Assembly: GCA_022570795.1 (NCBI GenBank)
Contig: JAKUDP010000004.1
Location: forward strand, 1 to 64,000
Length of the DNA: 64,000 nucleotides
Source of the DNA: Sphaerulina vaccinii
Taxonomy: Eukaryota; Ascomycota; Dothideomycetes; Mycosphaerellales; Mycosphaerellaceae
Direction of reading: 5' to 3'
Below are positions 57,701 to 64,000 of this stretch, piece after piece. A program made the position numbers and the translations under genes. Positions within the stretch are counted from its first letter, which is position 1; every line of letters begins with the position of its first letter. The notes under the pieces are model-generated. The model searched no databases. It was not told the origin of the DNA and was given only the letters and a program-made list of their open reading frames with translations.

Positions 57701-59396
57701 CGCGAACCATCAACCAAAGAGTTGACAAGGTCATGACCCAGCCCCTCTACCAGCGTTGATAAGTCAGGCTTTCCTTCGCGCATCTTCTCAAGACGGTCTT
57801 CCGCTACTGCTCGCAGGTCCAGATGATTTGCGCTGTGAACGGCAGCCGCATTGGCGAAAGCTTGAGAGGGCGCAACACGAGATATGTCCTCCTTCTCCTG
57901 CAATTCAGCACCCAGTATCACGCGATGTTCGTTGGGCCCAGTTCTCAGAGCCACGAAGGCAGGGTGCGAAGTCAAGAACAAGTGGACACGATTTGCCGAT
58001 CGGTTCGACGCTATGTCGGACATAATTCGGTTGTAGAGTTCGCTTGCATGTCCGGAGTTGTCCTTGTTGGACCCACCCCAGCCATCAATGCACATGAAGA
58101 TGGTCTGCTGTCCGGTTGCAGCAACGCTGGAGAGCAAGTCATTCCAGACCTCCATGGCTTGCGTTAACTCGGCCTTTCGCGTGCATAGCTCGGCAACAGC
58201 ATGCGCGTATTCGACATCGGCCAAGGCAAGTTGGTATACGATCAACGACAAGCATCTAAATGGTGAATCATCCTCGTCATCACCGTCGAAAAAGTAGTAG
58301 AGCATTTCGGCTTGCGAACTCATTTCCAGCAAATGTGATATGACATTGCTGCACACGAATGTCTTCCCATGCCCAGTGTCTCCGATGACAACAAATGAGG
58401 CAGCAGGCACAGAAATCTCACTCCATCGACGGAATTCTGCATTGCTTGTCAACCAGGAGCCGGTTCCGGGCACACGTTGCTTCGCAAGGTAACTTTGGCG
58501 CAAGGCCCATGACTCTGCCTCTTCTAGCCCAAGCTTCTTCCGGATCTCCATGAGATCTTTTTGATGTTGTTGAAATGATATCTGCTTGTCTTGATTGAGC
58601 TTGATCTGTTGTGTTGTTTCGTCGATTCGGTCAACCTTATCCGCTATGGTCTCCATGTACTCGCGTACCTCCGACTGATGTTGCTGTCGAACAGTATCGG
58701 AGTCGGTCAGATATCTCGCCACACCTTTGACATCATGTAAGATGTCTTTGACATCTGTTGAGGTCACATCAATTTGACGAGCAGTGACTTCTCGCACCAG
58801 GCTTTCCATCGCTTTCATCTGCCCATCAAGTCCTCCATCCGAATTCAACAGTGTAGCACCCAAGAAGGTTTTGAGCTTCTCCCGTTTGCTGCCGGAGAGT
58901 TTCCAACACCTGCCGGTCACCTGAAGGAAGAGGCTGAGGATCTCGTACGCGGGTTTTCGAATGTGCGGGTCCAAGTAGGAACCCTTGGACTTATTTTGCT
59001 GCATGAAATAGTTGAGGCGCTCGATAAAAGCCATTGAACGTTCCAGAAGTGCGATAAAGCCATCGAACACCTCCTGGTATTTCTGAGCGGCGTTAATTAC
59101 GAAGCTAATCGCGTTCCAACATTGTGCACTTGGTCCAAACACAACGCTTGTCGCTTGAGCCACGATATCGCCAAACACCTTCAGGCAATTCGCAGCGTGG
59201 TTCAAGATCTCTTTGGACTTGGTGACATATTTGGACTTGCTTCCGTGGAGATGGGTGTTGACTCGTTCCGTGATTGCAGCAAAGCAATAGGATCCAGCTC
59301 TATCTTGTTGCCGGTAATTATTGCGAACTCGGCCAATGCCACGGACCAGACCTCGTCGAGATCTTTGTCGACTTGCTGAGCACCAATGGTCGCCAT
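54724..59396 (-). CDS. Goodbye-NACHT-TPR NLR with C-terminal zinc finger (apparent frameshift)
   Basis: The gene model is about 1,510 aa: 59396-56632, then 56579-56343 and 56259-54724, with introns of 52 nt (gtgagt...) and 83 nt (gtaagt...cactgac...ag). The start MATIGAQQ leads into DLDEVWSVALAEFAIITG, the start of the fungal Goodbye domain. The frame then shifts by one base near 59,270-59,300, and the rest of the domain continues (ILNHAANCLKVFGDIVAQ). Walker A is GDTGHGKTF near residue 270 and Walker B IFMCIDGWGG. A TPR-like helical region follows (ASADTGQYPQALTYISKL across intron 2), and a ZZ-like zinc finger (CDHCGE...CRDCLEFALCDKCY...H) near the C-terminus. Such NLRs are candidate incompatibility or immune receptors. 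The zinc finger may bind peptides or ubiquitin-like partners. Frameshift, error and an unrecognised splice are all possible. Confidence 0.82.
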
Positions 59397-59965
59397 GATG
59401 AGATGCTCTCTGGATACCGGGTCAAAGGGCAATGTGCTCTGTCCATGGACACAATGGACTAGTGTTGGCAAGTCGGCGGAGATGATTTGGACATGGAGAT
59501 GGGATGCAAGGACAGTAGAGGAGTTGAACTGTTTTGTTGCAAGCCATGGCCGGAGATGTCAAGACACTCTGACTTGTAGAGGTGGTTGCAGCGTGCTGAT
59601 CTCATGCGGCCGAGTCTGGGCATTCAAACCTCAACGAGGTCTGGACTTGCCTTCCTCGCGTTTCTTCGTTTTGCCACCATATCGACTTGGTCTGAGTCCG
59701 CATTGCTTTGGACAGCGGCAAGCTGGCAGCTTGCATCGAAGTAGGCCGCGCCTGATATGCTGATATGGCTCATCTTGAATGCCTGAAGAGTCATTGCTTG
59801 GTGCTATTGTGGTCGAAGGGAAAGAGAAGGACGCGTCGAGTTGTTGCTGATCCCGCCAAGGCTTCTGTTCATCCCATATGTTTTGCGTTAGTCTCAGTCA
59901 TCAGATCACGTGCTTAGGGCAAGCCATTCTGCGCGTGGTCTGAGGGCCCAACCGGCTTTTTTGGT
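59397..59965. other. intergenic up to RIP boundary
   Basis: GC-normal DNA with the NLR promoter. The switch to AT-rich DNA at about 59,966 is abrupt (ggcttttttggtaatattaa). Confidence 0.6.
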
Positions 59966-61149
59966 AATATTAATTAGCTTCTATATACTAATTTCGCGTA
60001 TATACTAATTAGCTTATTTAAACGGATTTATATAGTAACAATAATAGTAGATATTAAATTAGAGAAACTAAAGAGTATAAAGTATAGTATAAGGTATAGA
60101 GAATAAGTATATAATATTTAAAATTTCTATTCTAAATAATATATATATAAAAACATATATTAGGTAGTTTTTATATATTATATAAGCTAATACTACTACT
60201 TTCTAAATACTACTCCTTCTACTATAGACAAGCTCTACTAACTAGATAAAGTATATATAGTATCTAAAATATATAGAAATCTAGTAATAAAGAGTTTTTA
60301 TATAATACTTTATATTAAAAACTAGAAACGTAGTTAGTCTGTAAGAGTCGCTAAGTAGCTTTAGGTAATATTATTTTTCAAATCCGAGTCTACTAAGTTC
60401 GAGAATCGATCGAGAAGTAGAATAGAAAGTAGGCTATTAACTAGAAGTATATATAGAAGTACTAGAGATATAGATATTAGCAAATTATTCGATATAAGCT
60501 TTTCTAGTCTAGATAGAAAAAATAGTAATAGTAATCTATCTAATATAGAATTTTATATAAATAATTTTATTCTAAATAAAGTTAATATTTTAGAAGGCCT
60601 AGAAAGTAATATATAATAGCTAAAAGTCTATAATTAAGTATAGAAAGTATTTAGAGGCCTACTAGGTAGATCTAATTACTATACTACTCTAAAGTATAAG
60701 GCTATATAGTAGATATTTATTAGGAAGGTAATAGAGTTCCTAGTCGACAAGTCTAAAGCTTAGTTAAAAGCAAAAGTATATATTATACTCTAAGAGGTAT
60801 AGGTAGAAAACTAGTTAAGCTAGGTTATATTCTATAAGAATTAGTAGACTTTATAGCTAAAGCCTAGAGCTAGTATAGATAGTAGGTAGTATACTATACT
60901 TACTATTCCGACTAAATATATAGAAGTAATTTAGAAGCTTGCGAAAGACTTTATATATAGAATTCTAAAAGTATAGATCTAGATAGTATATATAAGTATA
61001 GTAGGCTAGCTAGCTCTAGATAGTAAGTTAGACTAGTATTAGTAGATACTAGGTCTAGTAAAGTACAAGCTCTATATACTATATTTCTTTCTAGCTTACA
61101 AACTATAAATATACTATATCTAGAATTTTATTTTTAATTTAAATAATAT

Positions 61150-62430
61150 TATCTAAATTATAGCTATATCTATAGGTAAGAGTCTAACTTTCTAGTTCTA
61201 GCTTCTTATTTATAACTATACTATTATTCTAATTATACTATTTAACTAGATTGGAATTAAGTAGAAGATAAGAATCTAGTAACTTAGAAGCAACCTAATC
61301 CTTTTTATATCTTATATAAAGACTAGACTAAGTATATAGTAGTAGGTAGATCTACGAGTAGGCAAGTTTACTTATATTCTTCTTAGTCTAGAGATAGTAA
61401 TATAGAAGTAGTTCCGAAAGCTATAGCTCGAGCCTTAGTTTAGATAGTATCTAGGTATAGTTATTATTAATAAATTCTACCTTGTCTACTAGTAGAGTAT
61501 AGAGAATAGAGGATTTAGAAAGGAGTATACGAACCTCTAGATACTATATATGCTCCTATACTACAATATCTATATATATAGTTATATAGCTATATTAGAC
61601 GCTATAGTAGAAAAGGTCTATATAAAGATAACTAGTATATAAAAAGATTATATTACTTTAATTAGAAATAGTATTAACTAGCCTAAGATCTTTATATAGG
61701 CTATACTAATTCTAGATAGTATAGGAGACAACTATAGCTCGCTCTTCTAGCTTGCTACGTAGGTAGTAGACCTAAGTACGTAGGTAAAGAATTCTATATA
61801 GATTCTAAAGAATATAGTCTTTTATAATAGTTAGAAGAGATATTAGGAGGCTGCCTACGTTATATATATATATATTATATAGAAATTCCTAGAGTATATA
61901 GAGGTAGAAGTATACTAGATAGTCCGGGTCTACTATAGGCAGATAGCTAGGTAGACGTAGAGCAAGCTTATATAGGAGTTTTAGAAGCACGACTCTAAAA
62001 TCTATATCCTCTTTGTAACTAAGGCGCTTAGGTTAGAAGTAGACATTTTAGATATTAAGGAGATTGTCTAGTATAGGCTCCCGAATTAATATATAATATA
62101 GTATATTATATAGCGCGCAGGTTGTATAGTACGAGACTTAGTAAAGTATAGGCCTAGGCGCTTTACTCTACTATATAAAAAGTTTACTAATCTCGAGTAT
62201 ATAGTTTTACCTATCTAGTCTATAGAGCCCGCGCGCCTTATAGAGATCCTAGTAGATAAGCCTATTAGTTAGCCTGCACCTCTAGATATAAAAGTAAAGA
62301 AGAGAAAATCGAATTAGAATAAGTATAATAAGCTTAAGTTCTTCGTCTACTATTAGATTAATTAGACTATAGGCGATCTACCTATAATCTAGCCTAGGTA
62401 TTAAAAGAAGGTCTAGCTATATACGTTTGT
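61150..62430 (+). pseudogene. RIP-killed SF2 helicase remnant
   Basis: On the plus strand, with TAG/TAA read as former Gln, a Walker A remnant IGKSLTFQFQLLIY lies near 61,165-61,215. Motif V reads LFVTKALRLEVDILDIKEIV near 62,010-62,070, and motif VI IIQRAGCIVRD near 62,110-62,140. This fits a RecQ-like helicase. Motif II is not legible. It is dead: many stops and frame jumps between motifs. It is opposite in strand to the left-block helicase and different in sequence, so it is not a copy of it. Confidence 0.65.
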
Positions 62431-63604
62431 AAAGGCTATACCTAAGTAGATAGATATAGACTACTATAACTATTACTAGCCTATATAGAAGCTCTCTAAG
62501 TTAGAAATATAGTAGGCTATAGTAATAGAGTCCTAGGTATTAGTTAGAGTTTCAAGGTATATACTTTTTATATAGGCTTGTCTATATAAGTAGAATATCC
62601 TTTAGGCAAAGTATCTATATACTAATATAATCTTCTAGCTAGTACCTAGATCTATACTACTCTAGAGGATTTAAAAGTATATTACCTACTACTAGGGCGA
62701 GGCTCCTAGTTACTACCTAGTCCTCGACTAAACTAGATTAAAAGCCTATCTAGAGTAGGCAAAGTTTGTATTACTAACCTAACTACTATCTATACTAGAG
62801 ACTTAGCTATATATATTTATATAGTAGGTAGATAGCAACTTTGCAAGTAGCTAGGCTAATATAGAGAGGTAGAGTAGATAGCTTATAGACAAAGGCTAGG
62901 CAAGCTACGAGTAGTATTACCTAGAGTAATATATAAGTATTAAGAATAGGCAAGTCGATTATAATATTAGCGAGACTATTATAGATATATCGGATACGTC
63001 TATATATAGGATTTGTATATTCGGTATTTAGACTCTACTTCTATATATATTAATACCTAAGCTATAGATAATATCTAAAGTAGTCGCAAGTAGTAGGTCT
63101 CTAGATTCCGAATAAGCTACGTAGAATAGCGCGCCTAATATACTAAATAAGAATATAGTAGCGCCTATAAAAGAAAAGAGAAGAGCAAAGCCTAGAGTAT
63201 CTACTCCTAAATATAAGTAGATATATTCCTAGACTCTATTACTATAGGTATTACTATAGATAAAGCAGACTCCTAATTTCTATAAGATTCTAGCTAAGAA
63301 GTCTAGTAATATCTAGTCTGCAAGCAATACCTAGCTATCTAAGTAGAGCTATATAGAATTACCTTCTAAGCTATCGATAGGTAGAGTATCTAGAGTTTCC
63401 GGTTATGCGACTAGAGGCTATATACCTCTAAAGTATTGTCGATAGAATTGCAAATAGTATACTAGCTGCTTCTAGGCTCGCTACCTACCTATATTATATA
63501 ATTAATTATATATAAAGCTAGTATTCTAATATATAGAGGAAATTCTATACTTGTATTCTATACTTTTATACCTCTAGTCTCTCTATTTGTTCTATACTTG
63601 CTCC

Positions 63605-63937
63605 TATAGTCCTCTAGCTAGATTCTTAGTATATTATATAGTTCTCTATTACTCTCTAGCTTAATCTAAGTATACTCTATAGTCCTCTAGCTAGATTCTT
63701 AGTATATTATATAGTTCTCTATTACTCTCTAGCTTAATCTAAGTATACTCTATAGTTCTCTAGCTAGATCCTTAGTATATTATATAGTTCTCTATTACTC
63801 TCTAGCTTAATCTAAGTATACTCTATAGTCCTCTAGCTAGATTCTTAGTATATTATATAGTTCTCTATCGCTCTCTAGCTTAATCTAAGTATACTCTATA
63901 GTCCTCTAGCTAGATTCTTAGTATATTATATAGTTCT
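63605..63937. repeat. 73-bp minisatellite, 4.5 copies
   Basis: tatagtcctctagctagatt (or a one-base variant) recurs at 63605, 63678, 63751, 63824 and 63897, an exact 73-bp period. Copies differ by only a few bases. The array ends in gttctagatttaggct, which recurs at about 63985. Confidence 0.93.
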
Positions 63938-64000
63938 AGATTTAGGCTAGCTTTCTACTTCTACTTAGATAGTATCTATTTAAGTTCTAGATTTAGGCTT

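Larger units (their letters stand above)
59966..64000. repeat. AT-rich RIP-mutated block (right)
   Basis: CA/TG depletion as in the left block. The first 50 bp contain the direct repeat tatatactaatt and the pair taattagctt, probably an element terminus. The helicase remnant and minisatellite are listed separately. The block runs off the window. Confidence 0.9.

Noticed and set aside
63605..63937. CRISPR-like array
   Set aside because: Whole 73-bp units repeat with no unique spacers, in a fungal genome.
1..64000. Telomere proximity
   Set aside because: No TTAGGG-type array seen. RecQ-like remnants alone do not prove a subtelomere.

Overview
This window is from a filamentous ascomycete, most likely a Dothideomycete close to the Mycosphaerellaceae. 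The evidence is short 48-90 nt introns with fungal splice and branch sites, a mosaic of gene-dense GC-balanced DNA and AT-rich blocks scarred by repeat-induced point mutation (RIP), introner-like introns in a BCS1 gene, and fungal-only families (HET-S, Goodbye-type NLR, betaine reductase-type NRPS-like, Lunapark). No telomere repeat, rRNA or convincing tRNA was seen.

Layout. 1-13,560 is a RIP block with almost no CpA/TpG. It holds a 366-bp tandem repeat, a dead RecQ-like helicase (minus strand, 3.5-7.7 kb), a 160-bp satellite of seven phased copies, and a pair of 174-bp direct repeats. 13,560-14,900 is a GC-normal island with an F-box-like fragment. 14,905-18,571 is a 3.67-kb RIP-mutated DNA transposon with long terminal inverted repeats and a short target duplication. 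18,690-59,400 is the gene-bearing core. 59,966-64,000 is a second RIP block with another dead SF2 helicase (plus strand) and a 73-bp minisatellite.

Gene core, in order: Lunapark (+), GlcG/HbpS-like protein (-), poly-Asp GPI-type secreted protein (-), NACHT NLR (-), HET-S homologue (-), NDUFAF7 (-), CDK11-like kinase (+), two F-box-like paralogues (+; the first decayed, the second intact) separated by a hAT-type MITE, IlvD/Edd dehydratase (-), Nrd1-like RRM protein with a 10-nt microexon (-), BCS1 with three related ~140-nt introns (+), GNAT (-), hypothetical (+), an 88-bp stray copy of Lunapark coding DNA, A-T-R-R glycine betaine reductase-like enzyme (-), MFS sugar transporter (-), and a Goodbye-NACHT-TPR-zinc-finger NLR (-).

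The most interesting system is the adjacent HET-S/NLR pair at 23.9-28.1 kb. The HET-S homologue (294 aa; Podospora HET-s has 289) has a HeLo domain and two HET-s amyloid repeats and ends in FWD. The neighbouring NLR carries one repeat of the same type at its extreme N-terminus, sharing the octapeptide GNARVLNG with the second repeat. This is the architecture of amyloid-templated regulated cell death (NWD2/HET-S), here with a non-WD NLR. The NLR reading frame has an apparent single frameshift just after Walker B, so the sensor may be broken in this strain. The second NLR also has an apparent frameshift, in its Goodbye domain.
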